Of a DNA stretch of 9,897 bases, positions 1 to 5,550 are shown one piece after another; within the stretch, counting starts at the first letter, position 1; the number at the start of each line of letters is the position of its first letter. The stretch is from an uncultured Faecalibacterium sp. (GTDB lineage: Bacteria; Bacillota; Clostridia; Oscillospirales; Ruminococcaceae). Location of the stretch: NCBI GenBank assembly GCA_902463235.1, contig CABQER010000033.1, positions 1-9,897 on the forward strand, given 5' to 3'. The position numbers and the translations under genes are program-made. The notes beneath the pieces are model-generated. The model did no database searches, was not told the DNA's origin, and was given only the letters and a program-made list of their open reading frames with translations.

Positions 1-120
1 ATAGAAGCCGCTTTCAAACTTCTTGCCCAGCTCCACACGGGAGGACTGCTGGATAAGGCGGGCAAAGACTTCCTTGAGGATGTTCTCCGCTTTTTTTAGC
101 GTGAAAATGTAAAAGACCAA
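1..120 (-). other. Unidentified partial reading frame at window edge
   Basis: On the minus strand a frame stays open from a TTG at 120-118 to the window edge. It reads roughly LVFYIFTLKKAENILKEVFA, then a segment rich in Arg, Gln, Ser and Lys. Its codons (GTC, AAC, ATC, CTC, AAG, GTG, CTG, GGC) look like those of neighbouring genes. However, there is no ATG, no ribosome-binding site ahead of the TTG, and the frame is simply the continuation of the HAD gene frame past its TGA. A competing plus-strand frame of 32 codons ends at TAG 97-99 and would be the tail of a convergent gene; its codons (ATA, GGA, CTT) look less typical. I do not recognise either product. It may be a real downstream gene, a decayed remnant, or non-coding. 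Confidence 0.25.
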
Positions 121-129
121 CTGTATATT

Positions 130-795
130 TCAGGCTTCGGAAAGAAGCTTCCCCTCCTCCAGCATCTTTTTCACCTCGCGCAGGTCTTTGCACTCGGCGG
201 TGTACAGACGGCGCATCTCGTCGTCGGCGGGGGCAAGGTCCGGCACCATCACGGTGAAAAAGCCGCCCCGCGCACCGGCCCGCACGCCGTTGTAGCTGTC
301 CTCCAGCACCAGCGTTTCAGCCGGGGTGGTGCCCAGCGCCTTGGCCGCGGTGAGGAAGATCTCCGGGTCGGGCTTTGACGAGGTGAACTGCTCGCCGGAA
401 ATAAGGGCCTTGAAGTGATCGGTCATGTGCCAGTTGTTGAGGTGCCGCAGGATGGATGCCATCCGGCTGGAGGAAGCCACCACCATGGGAATGTGCTGCG
501 CTTCCAGATAGGCAATCAGTTCATCCAGACCCGGCTTTTTGGGCGGCGGTGCCTGAAAGGCCGTCTCCGCCTGCGCGTGCAGGGCATCCATGATGGCATC
601 GGTGTCGCAGTCCGGGCCGTAGAAGCGGCGCAGCACGGCCCGCATGGAATCGCCTGCCGAGCCGCGCGCGGCAGCGTCCAGCCCTTCCTTATAAGGAAGG
701 CCCAGTGTGGCCAGTGCGGGCTTCCACAGGGTGGCCCAGATGCGCTCGGTGTCGAACATCAGCCCGTCCATATCAAAAATAACACCTTTTATCAT
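130..795 (-). CDS. HAD-superfamily hydrolase, beta-phosphoglucomutase/phosphatase-like
   Basis: The 221-residue protein has the full HAD motif set. Motif I is FDMDG with the nucleophile Asp8 and acid/base Asp10. A helical cap domain covers roughly residues 15-85. Motif II is VVASSS (Ser108), motif III is Lys141 in SSKPDPEIF, and motif IV is LEDSYNGVRAG with Asp166 for Mg2+. The Asp after the motif I glycine loop (FDMDGLMFDTE) and the cap size place it in the beta-phosphoglucomutase/phosphoglycolate phosphatase-like subfamily I. Members hydrolyse or isomerise small cytoplasmic phosphoesters; the substrate cannot be read from sequence. The ATG start is supported by GAAAGGAG at 813-806, 10 nt upstream, and by a promoter further up. 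It is transcribed divergently from ilvE, and nothing links it functionally to that gene. Confidence 0.9.
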   Translation of the reverse strand: MIKGVIFDMDGLMFDTERIWATLWKPALATLGLPYKEGLDAAARGSAGDSMRAVLRRFYGPDCDTDAIMDALHAQAETAFQAPPPKKPGLDELIAYLEAQHIPMVVASSSRMASILRHLNNWHMTDHFKALISGEQFTSSKPDPEIFLTAAKALGTTPAETLVLEDSYNGVRAGARGGFFTVMVPDLAPADDEMRRLYTAECKDLREVKKMLEEGKLLSEA

Positions 796-847
796 TGTGC
801 AAAAGCTCCTTTCTGAGCCTGTAAGATCCGGCTTATGCCCTCATTGT

Positions 848-877
848 ATCATATTTTGGGCAGTTTGCACATGGAAA
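848..877 (-). promoter_or_regulatory. Putative promoter of the HAD hydrolase gene
   Basis: Read on the minus strand there is a TTTCCA -35 (877-872), an 18-bp spacer and a TATGAT -10 (853-848), followed by an AT-rich start region and about 45 nt of leader before the ribosome-binding site. The -10 matches the sigma-A consensus at 5 of 6 positions and the -35 at 4 of 6. An overlapping alternative -10, TACAAT, lies 5 bp further downstream. Confidence 0.45.
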
Positions 878-932
878 AGCAGGCAATTTAGCGCAACTTA
901 ACCTATCCAAAGATGAAAGATTTTTCGTTTCC

Positions 933-960
933 TTGTAAATCACATTCATATTATTATAAT
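933..960 (+). promoter_or_regulatory. Promoter of ilvE
   Basis: A perfect TATAAT -10 at 955-960 is preceded, 16 bp upstream, by TTGTAA at 933-938 (4 of 6 to TTGACA). Transcription would start near 967, giving a leader of about 70 nt. That is far too short for a T-box riboswitch, the element that often controls branched-chain amino-acid genes in Firmicutes. It is divergent from the HAD promoter, with about 55 bp between the two -35 elements. Confidence 0.7.
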
Positions 961-982
961 AGAAAACAACATTCGGTGTTTG

Positions 983-1009
983 CGGGCGCATTTTTACTCG
1001 CTGCGCCCG
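983..1009 (+). promoter_or_regulatory. Hairpin in the ilvE 5' leader
   Basis: CGGGCGCA (983-990) and TGCGCCCG (1002-1009) form a perfect 8-bp GC-rich stem with an 11-nt loop. It ends about 11 nt before the GAGGG Shine-Dalgarno (1021-1025). No U-run follows, so it is not a classical attenuator. It could stabilise the 5' end or influence ribosome access. The pairing is visible in the sequence; a role is inference. Confidence 0.4.
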
Positions 1010-1035
1010 AGATCAGGAAAGAGGGAAAATAAATC

Positions 1036-2112
1036 ATGTTGGATATCAAGATCACCCGTACCACTGCTCCGAAGGCAAAGCCTGACGAGAGCAATCTGGG
1101 TTTTGGCAAGAAGTTCACCGACCATATGTTCGTGATGGATTACACCGAGGGCGAAGGCTGGCACGATGCCCGCATTGTCCCCTACGGCCCCTTTGAACTG
1201 GACCCGGCTACTGTCGTGTTCCACTACGCTCAGGAGATCTTTGAGGGCATGAAGGCATACCGCACGGCCGATGATACCGTCCAGCTGTTCCGCCCGGACT
1301 GCAACGCAAAGCGTTTCCAGGACTCCGCCGACCGTCTGTGCATCCCCAAGATCCCTGTGGAGGACTACATTCAGGCCGTTGAGACGCTGGTGGATGTGGA
1401 CCGTGACTGGGTGCCCCATTCCGACGGTGCTTCCCTGTACATCCGTCCCTTCATCTTTGCCAATGATGTGGGTCTGGGCGTGCACGCTTCCAAGCACTAC
1501 ATCTTCTGCATCATCTGCGCTCCCTCGGGCGCTTACTATGCCGAGGGCATCAACCCCGTGCGCATCTACGTGGAAGACGAGTACATCCGTGCCGCTCCCG
1601 GCCTGACCGGCTTCACCAAGTGCGGCGGCAACTACGCTGCTTCCATCAAGGCCGGCGAGCTGGCCGAGGAGCAGGGCTACGCACAGGTGCTGTGGCTGGA
1701 CGGCGTGGAGAAGAAGTACGTCGAGGAAGTTGGCAGCATGAACATCATGTTCAAGATCGACGGCAAGGTGTACACCGCTGCTACCGTCGGCACCGTTCTG
1801 CCCGGCGTCACCCGCCGCAGCTGCATCGAGCTGCTGAAGGACTGGGGCTATGAGGTCGTCGAGGGCAAGCTGGCCATCGCCGACATCATGCAGGCGGCCC
1901 GCGACGGCAAGCTGGAAGAGGTCTTCGGCACCGGCACCGCCGCTGTCGTCTCCCCCGTCAAGGAGCTGGTCTGGAAGGGCGAGCACGCCTACATCGGCGA
2001 CGGCAAGATCGGCCCTGTCACCCAGAAGCTGTACGACACCATGACCGGTATGCAGTGGGGCAAGATCCCCGATACCAAGGGCTGGATCGTGCCTGTTGAG
2101 AAAAAGAATTGA
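1036..2112 (+). CDS. ilvE: Branched-chain amino-acid aminotransferase
   Basis: This 358-residue PLP-dependent fold-type IV transaminase interconverts valine, leucine and isoleucine with their 2-oxo acids, using glutamate/2-oxoglutarate. It acts in the cytoplasm as the last step of BCAA synthesis. The length and the N-terminal block with GPFELDPATVVFHYAQEIFEG match the longer BCAT class (mitochondrial BCAT and Bacillus IlvK/YwaA type) rather than the shorter E. coli IlvE type. The PLP-forming lysine is Lys195 in TGFTKCGGNYAAS. The cofactor/phosphate-binding block EVGSMNIMF begins at Glu231, followed by TVLPGVTRRS and the FGTGTAAVVSPV segment. GAGGG at 1021-1025 precedes the ATG by 10 nt. The gene stands alone between its own promoter and a 3' hairpin, not inside an ilv/leu operon. 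Confidence 0.96.
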   Translation: MLDIKITRTTAPKAKPDESNLGFGKKFTDHMFVMDYTEGEGWHDARIVPYGPFELDPATVVFHYAQEIFEGMKAYRTADDTVQLFRPDCNAKRFQDSADRLCIPKIPVEDYIQAVETLVDVDRDWVPHSDGASLYIRPFIFANDVGLGVHASKHYIFCIICAPSGAYYAEGINPVRIYVEDEYIRAAPGLTGFTKCGGNYAASIKAGELAEEQGYAQVLWLDGVEKKYVEEVGSMNIMFKIDGKVYTAATVGTVLPGVTRRSCIELLKDWGYEVVEGKLAIADIMQAARDGKLEEVFGTGTAAVVSPVKELVWKGEHAYIGDGKIGPVTQKLYDTMTGMQWGKIPDTKGWIVPVEKKN

Positions 2113-2152
2113 TCCCGATTCTCCGGAGAGAACCTTTTTATTCAGAATAGCA

Positions 2153-2188
2153 GCAAACGCCGCCAGGCCTCCGCTCGGCGGCGTTTGC
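2153..2188 (+). terminator. Hairpin terminator after ilvE
   Basis: GCAAACGCCGCC (2153-2164) and GGCGGCGTTTGC (2177-2188) form a perfect 12-bp stem with a 12-nt loop, 41 nt after the ilvE stop. The downstream run is only CGTATATTA, so the U-tract is poor. It may terminate inefficiently or mainly protect the 3' end of the mRNA. Confidence 0.6.
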
Positions 2189-2247
2189 CGTATATTAGGA
2201 TAACGTCCTCGCCCTCTCCGTCAAACCTCCAAAATTTCCCGGCGCAA

Positions 2248-2276
2248 TTGCTTTCTGTGCCCTGCAGTGCTAAACT
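2248..2276 (+). promoter_or_regulatory. Putative promoter of the esterase genes
   Basis: TTGCTT at 2248-2253, a 17-bp spacer and TAAACT at 2271-2276 with an extended -10 TGC just before it. The hexamers match only moderately (4 of 6 each), but spacing and the TGn motif support it. The resulting leader of about 55 nt contains a small GCCTGC/GCAGGC hairpin (2292-2309). Confidence 0.45.
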
Positions 2277-2338
2277 GAAAACAGAACAGCGGCCTGCATT
2301 GCGGCAGGCGTGCGGGAAAGATTGAGAGGAATGGACCC

Positions 2339-3109
2339 ATGGTCAAAAAATGGAGCGTGAGCTACCCTGCCGTCAACGGCACCGAGCAGCGCAGAGTATA
2401 TGTTTATCTGCCCACGATGTATGAAGCTGACCCCGACCGCCGGTATCCGGTGCTGTATATGTTCGACGGCCAGAACGTCTTTTTTGACGAGGATGCCACC
2501 TTTGGCAAAAGCTGGGGCGTGGCCGATTATCTGGACTACACCGACACCCCGCTGATCGTGGCGGCGGTGGAGTGCAACGCCGGAGCCAACAACGAACGGC
2601 TGGTGGAGTATTCGCCCTACCGGTTCGACGACCCGCAGTTCGGCCACTTCGACGGCACGGGTCAGGCTACCATGAGCTGGTATATCCACCGGTTCAAACC
2701 CTTCATCGACCGCAACTTCCGCACCCTGCCCGACCGGGAGCACACCTTTATCGGCGGCAGCAGCATGGGCGGCCTGATGAGCCTGTACGCCCTTTTGCAG
2801 TACAACGACACTTTCAGCCGTGCGGCGGCGCTGTCGCCGTCCATCTGGGTGTCGCCGGAAAAGCTTTCCGGCCTTGTGGGCCGCGCAAAGCTGGAGCCGG
2901 GCACCGTGCTGTACATGGACTACGGCTCCCGCGAGATGGGCAACCACGACGGGATGCGCTGCGGCTTTGCAGAGATGTGCGCAAAGGTCATGACCCGGGG
3001 CATCCACCTTACCAGCCGCATCGTGCCCGGCGGCACCCACAGCGAAGCCAGCTGGGAAAAACAGCTGCCCTTTATGTTCCATACTCTGATGTATGAGGTG
3101 GAGGAGTAA
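2339..3109 (+). CDS. Putative esterase, alpha/beta-hydrolase fold (esterase D/Fes-like)
   Basis: The 256-residue protein has no signal peptide or membrane segment, so it is probably cytoplasmic. It follows the putative-esterase family (Pfam Esterase, the S-formylglutathione hydrolase/enterochelin esterase/YieL group). The N-terminal strand is RRVYVYLP, then RRYPVLYMFDGQNVFF forms the oxyanion-side strand and loop. The nucleophile elbow GGSSMGG carries Ser142 in GxSxG. The catalytic His is probably His234 in PGGTHSEASW, and Asp194 in MDYGSRE is a candidate acid. AGAGGA at 2325-2330 gives 8-nt spacing to ATG 2339; an ATG at 2331 is out of frame. A second esterase follows after 21 bp and then an ATP-grasp ligase. 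This context hints at a small biosynthetic or detoxification module, but the natural substrate is unknown. Confidence 0.85.
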   Translation: MVKKWSVSYPAVNGTEQRRVYVYLPTMYEADPDRRYPVLYMFDGQNVFFDEDATFGKSWGVADYLDYTDTPLIVAAVECNAGANNERLVEYSPYRFDDPQFGHFDGTGQATMSWYIHRFKPFIDRNFRTLPDREHTFIGGSSMGGLMSLYALLQYNDTFSRAAALSPSIWVSPEKLSGLVGRAKLEPGTVLYMDYGSREMGNHDGMRCGFAEMCAKVMTRGIHLTSRIVPGGTHSEASWEKQLPFMFHTLMYEVEE

Positions 3110-3130
3110 ACCCTAAAAGGAGGAAACACC

Positions 3131-3889
3131 ATGGAAATGCAGTATTTTAAGGACTACAGCCCGGCGCTGGGCCGCGACATGGAGTGCAAAATTTACGGCC
3201 ACGCAGGCCGCCCGATGCTGTACATCCCCTGTCAGGATGGCCGCTTCTTCGATTTTGAGAACTTCCACATGGCCGACACCCTTGCCCCATGGATCGATGC
3301 TGGTAAGATCATGGTGATCTCCATTGATACCATGGACAAGGAGACCTGGTCCGACACGCAGGGCGACCCCTATTGGCGCATTCGCCGCTATGAGCAGTGG
3401 CTGCGCTATATCGTGGAGGAGGCTGTGCCCAAGATCCAGTATCTGGCCAAGGAGCGCAATGGCTGGGACGACCTGCCCGGTGTCATTGCCTTTGGCTGCA
3501 GTCTGGGCGCCACCCATGCGGTCAACCTGTACCTGCGCCGCCCGGATGTGTTCTGCGGCTGTCTGGCCCTCAGCGGCATCTACACGGCCCACTATGGCTT
3601 CGGCAATTATATGGACGAGCTGGTGTACATGAACTCGCCCGTGGACTACATGAAGAACTTCCCGGAGGATCACCCCTACATGCAGCTGTTCCGCAGCCAG
3701 AAGGCGGTCATCTGCTGCGGTCAGGGCGACTGGGAGCAGCCGGACACCACATGGTTCCTCAAGCGCATCTTCGAGGCCAAGAACATCCCCATCTGGGTAG
3801 ACCTGTGGGGCCACGATGTGAACCACGACTGGAACTGGTGGTATAAGCAGACTGCATATTACATGCCGTATATTCTGGGCGAGCAGTAA
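3131..3889 (+). CDS. Second alpha/beta-hydrolase (esterase family protein)
   Basis: The 252-residue protein carries a GxSxG elbow, FGCSLGA, with nucleophile Ser124. It lies after a strand ending VIAFGC and before a helix beginning THAVNLYL. Asp200 in GQGDWEQ and a C-terminal His (His228 or His232 in WGHDVNHDW) complete a plausible triad. The protein is rich in Trp and Tyr and has no signal peptide. It is clearly not a recent duplicate of the upstream esterase: apart from the elbow the two share little sequence. The start is fixed by a perfect AAAAGGAGG (3115-3123), 7 nt before the ATG. The 21-bp gap to the previous stop indicates one transcript. The family is usually annotated only as esterase; substrate and role are unknown. 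Confidence 0.8.
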   Translation: MEMQYFKDYSPALGRDMECKIYGHAGRPMLYIPCQDGRFFDFENFHMADTLAPWIDAGKIMVISIDTMDKETWSDTQGDPYWRIRRYEQWLRYIVEEAVPKIQYLAKERNGWDDLPGVIAFGCSLGATHAVNLYLRRPDVFCGCLALSGIYTAHYGFGNYMDELVYMNSPVDYMKNFPEDHPYMQLFRSQKAVICCGQGDWEQPDTTWFLKRIFEAKNIPIWVDLWGHDVNHDWNWWYKQTAYYMPYILGEQ

Positions 3890-3890
3890 A

Positions 3891-3959
3891 ACAAACCCTC
3901 TCAGGCGCTGACGCGCCAGCTCTCCCGAAGGGCGAGCTTTGATGCATCTGACGGTTTGT
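3891..3959. repeat. Structured intergenic repeat, copy A (inverted)
   Basis: The core at 3896-3939, read on the minus strand, has the layout: hairpin 1 (GCTCGCCC-TTC-GGGAGAGC), the constant linker CTGGC, a short variable hairpin (GCGC-GTCA-GCGC) and the tail CTGAGAGGG. It lies in opposite orientation to copies B and C. The core is flanked by a 7-bp inverted repeat, ACAAACC (3891-3897) and GGTTTGT (3953-3959), which could be the terminal repeats of a mini-element. The stop codon of the second esterase lies just upstream. Confidence 0.7.
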
Positions 3960-3966
3960 AGCAAAT

Positions 3967-4016
3967 AAGCTCCCCCTTTCGGGGGAGCTGGCATCGCGCA
4001 GCGATGACTGAGAGGG
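3967..4016 (+). repeat. Structured intergenic repeat, copy B
   Basis: Same layout as copy A but on the plus strand. A perfect 9-bp hairpin AGCTCCCCC/GGGGGAGCT is followed by CTGGC, a second hairpin ATCGC-GCA-GCGAT and the tail TGAGAGGG (4009-4016). The tail is the reverse complement of CCCTCTCA at 3896-3903 in copy A, and GCCAGCTCTCCC in A pairs 11 of 12 with GGGGGAGCTGGC in B. Copies A and B could therefore fold into one long-range structure. Confidence 0.75.
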
Positions 4017-4018
4017 AC

Positions 4019-4066
4019 GCCTCCCTCCCGGAGGGAGCTGGCACGGCGAAGCCGTGACGGAGGGAG
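4019..4066 (+). repeat. Structured intergenic repeat, copy C, possibly a terminator
   Basis: Direct copy relative to B. CTCCCTCC/GGAGGGAG (4021-4037) forms hairpin 1, then CTGGC, hairpin 2 ACGGC-GAA-GCCGT (4043-4055) and the tail CGGAGGGAG. Unlike A and B, the tail can replace the inner GGAGGGAG and pair with the first arm. It is directly followed by TTTTT (4067-4071), so the copy could act as an intrinsic terminator in front of the ATP-grasp gene. Confidence 0.7.
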
Positions 4067-4107
4067 TTTTTATAGAGGTTCATAGAGGAAAGAGGAATCG
4101 TAAAACC

Positions 4108-5436
4108 ATGCAGAATTTCATTTTTATTTCGCCCAACTTCCCCACCAACTACTGGCAGTTCTGCCGTGAGCTGAAAAACAACGGCATGAACGTGCTGGGC
4201 ATCGGCGACCAGCCCTACGATGAGCTGAAGCCGGAGCTGAAGGACAGCCTGAACGAGTACTACAAGGTGGGCAGTCTGGAAAACTACGACGAGGTCTACC
4301 GCGCCGTGGCCTTCTTTGCCTTCAAGTATGGCCGCATCGACTGGCTGGAGTCCAACAATGAATACTGGCTGGAGCGGGACGCAGCCCTGCGCACCGATTT
4401 CCACATCACCTCCGGCTTCCAGACCTCCGATATGCCCCGCATCAAGTACAAGAGCAAGATGAAGGAGTATTACCAGAAGGCCGGCATCGCCACCGCACGC
4501 TACCACATGGTGGACGATTACGAGGGCTGCCGGAAGTTCATCGACGAGGTGGGCTACCCGGTGGTGGTAAAGCCGGATAACGGCGTGGGCGCATCCGATA
4601 CCCACAAGCTGTCCAGCGACGAGGACCTGAAAAAGTTCCTCGTGCAGAAGACGGCCCATCACCCGGATGTGGAGTACATCATGGAGGAGTTCGTCCGGGC
4701 AGAGGTGAACAGCTACGATGCCATCATCGATGCCAACGGCAACCCCATCTTTGAGGCCGGCAACGTCAGCCCCATGTCCATCATGGATATCGTCAACGAC
4801 AACGACAACTCCATCTACTACATCATCAAGGACCTGCCCGAGGACACCCGCGCTGCAGGCCGTGCCGCCGTCAAGAGCTTTGGCGTGAAGAGCCGCTTCA
4901 TCCACTTTGAGTTCTTCCGCATGACCGAGAATCAGGCCGGCATGGGCAAAAAGGGCCAGATCGTGGCACTGGAAGTCAACATGCGCCCCTGCGGCGGCTT
5001 TACCCCGGATATGATCAACTTTGCCCGCTCCACCAACGTCTACAAGATCTGGGCGGACATGATCGCCTTTGGCGGCACCGATATGCCGGTGGGTGAGCAC
5101 TTCTACTGCCCGTTTGCAGGCCGCCGCGACGGCAAGCACTTTGTGTACAGCCACGAGCAGATCATGCAGAAGTACCAGCAGAACATGCGCATGGTGGACC
5201 GCATGCCGGACGCGCTGAGCGGCGCCATGGGCAACCAGATGTACGTTGCCACCTTCTCCACCCGCGAGGGCATGGAGCAGTTCTACGCCGACGTGCTGGC
5301 CACCACCGATGCCACGAATGCCGCAGCTCAGAAGGAACTGAGCAGCATTCTGGCTCTGGGCGAGCCGGAGACCACCCCGGCGGAAAAGCCCGCCGCTCCT
5401 GCCGCTAAAAAGGCACGCACCACAAAGAAAAAGTAA
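4108..5436 (+). CDS. ATP-grasp domain protein, probable carboxylate-amine/thiol ligase
   Basis: From the ATG at 4108 the protein has 442 residues. The pre-ATP-grasp domain starts FIFISPNFPTNYWQFC. The ATP-grasp core runs from about residue 105 to 310: MPRIKYKSKMKEYYQKAGI helix, ATP-binding Lys155 in YPVVVKPDNG, the glycine loop GVGASDTH, the adenine-side EEFV segment and the Mg2+ ligands Glu289 and Asn291 in LEVNMRPCGG. ATP-grasp enzymes activate a carboxylate as acyl-phosphate and join it to an amine, thiol or other nucleophile; neither partner can be deduced here. A low-complexity Ala/Pro/Lys tail covers residues 418-442. A longer frame opens at GTG 4054, but that start lies inside repeat copy C. 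AGAGG at 4091-4095 and the conserved-looking N-terminus favour ATG 4108. It follows two esterases, suggesting a shared pathway. Confidence 0.88.
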   Translation: MQNFIFISPNFPTNYWQFCRELKNNGMNVLGIGDQPYDELKPELKDSLNEYYKVGSLENYDEVYRAVAFFAFKYGRIDWLESNNEYWLERDAALRTDFHITSGFQTSDMPRIKYKSKMKEYYQKAGIATARYHMVDDYEGCRKFIDEVGYPVVVKPDNGVGASDTHKLSSDEDLKKFLVQKTAHHPDVEYIMEEFVRAEVNSYDAIIDANGNPIFEAGNVSPMSIMDIVNDNDNSIYYIIKDLPEDTRAAGRAAVKSFGVKSRFIHFEFFRMTENQAGMGKKGQIVALEVNMRPCGGFTPDMINFARSTNVYKIWADMIAFGGTDMPVGEHFYCPFAGRRDGKHFVYSHEQIMQKYQQNMRMVDRMPDALSGAMGNQMYVATFSTREGMEQFYADVLATTDATNAAAQKELSSILALGEPETTPAEKPAAPAAKKARTTKKK

Positions 5437-5447
5437 GCATACGCTCA

Positions 5448-5484
5448 AAAAGCCCCGGAATGGCGTGCCCGTTCCGGGGCTTTT
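5448..5484 (+). terminator. Strong intrinsic terminator after the ATP-grasp gene
   Basis: AAAAGCCCCGGAA (5448-5460) and TTCCGGGGCTTTT (5472-5484) form a perfect 13-bp stem with an 11-nt loop. The stem carries its own A-run and U-run, so it should work in both directions. It begins 11 nt after the stop codon. Confidence 0.92.
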
Positions 5485-5486
5485 CG

Positions 5487-5515
5487 TTGTCCCTTTCTGC
5501 AAAGTGTGCTATACT
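5487..5515 (+). promoter_or_regulatory. Promoter of the MYG1/GIY-YIG pair
   Basis: TTGTCC (5487-5492), a 17-bp spacer and TATACT (5510-5515) with an extended -10 TGC at 5507-5509. It begins 2 bp after the previous terminator. Predicted transcription start near 5522 lies downstream of the GTG at 5506, which excludes that GTG as the start of the next gene. Confidence 0.75.
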
Positions 5516-5550
5516 GTTGCCAGACATTTTATTGGGAACGAGGTACATCT

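Noticed and set aside
118..132. Selenocysteine read-through at the HAD stop
   Set aside because: The protein is already of full family length, no selenocysteine-insertion hairpin is evident after the TGA, and the frame continuation is better explained by chance or another gene.
967..1035. T-box or other riboswitch for ilvE
   Set aside because: The leader is about 70 nt and lacks T-box core motifs and a terminator/antiterminator pair.
994..1986. Long minus-strand open frame opposite ilvE
   Set aside because: It is antisense to a clearly conserved gene, rich in His, Val, Leu and Ala as expected from reverse-complemented GC-rich codons, and shows no family motif.
3896..4066. CRISPR array
   Set aside because: Only three units, one inverted, with no uniform spacers; the units are structured palindromic repeats and no cas genes are nearby.
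3901..5502. 533-codon minus-strand frame opposite the ATP-grasp gene
   Set aside because: Same shadow effect: low-complexity His/Val/Leu composition, and it runs through the repeats, the terminator and the next promoter. The plus strand carries intact ATP-grasp motifs.
5506..5550. GTG start giving a 15-residue longer MYG1 protein
   Set aside because: The GTG lies within the extended -10 of the promoter, upstream of the predicted transcription start, and the added residues do not resemble the family N-terminus.
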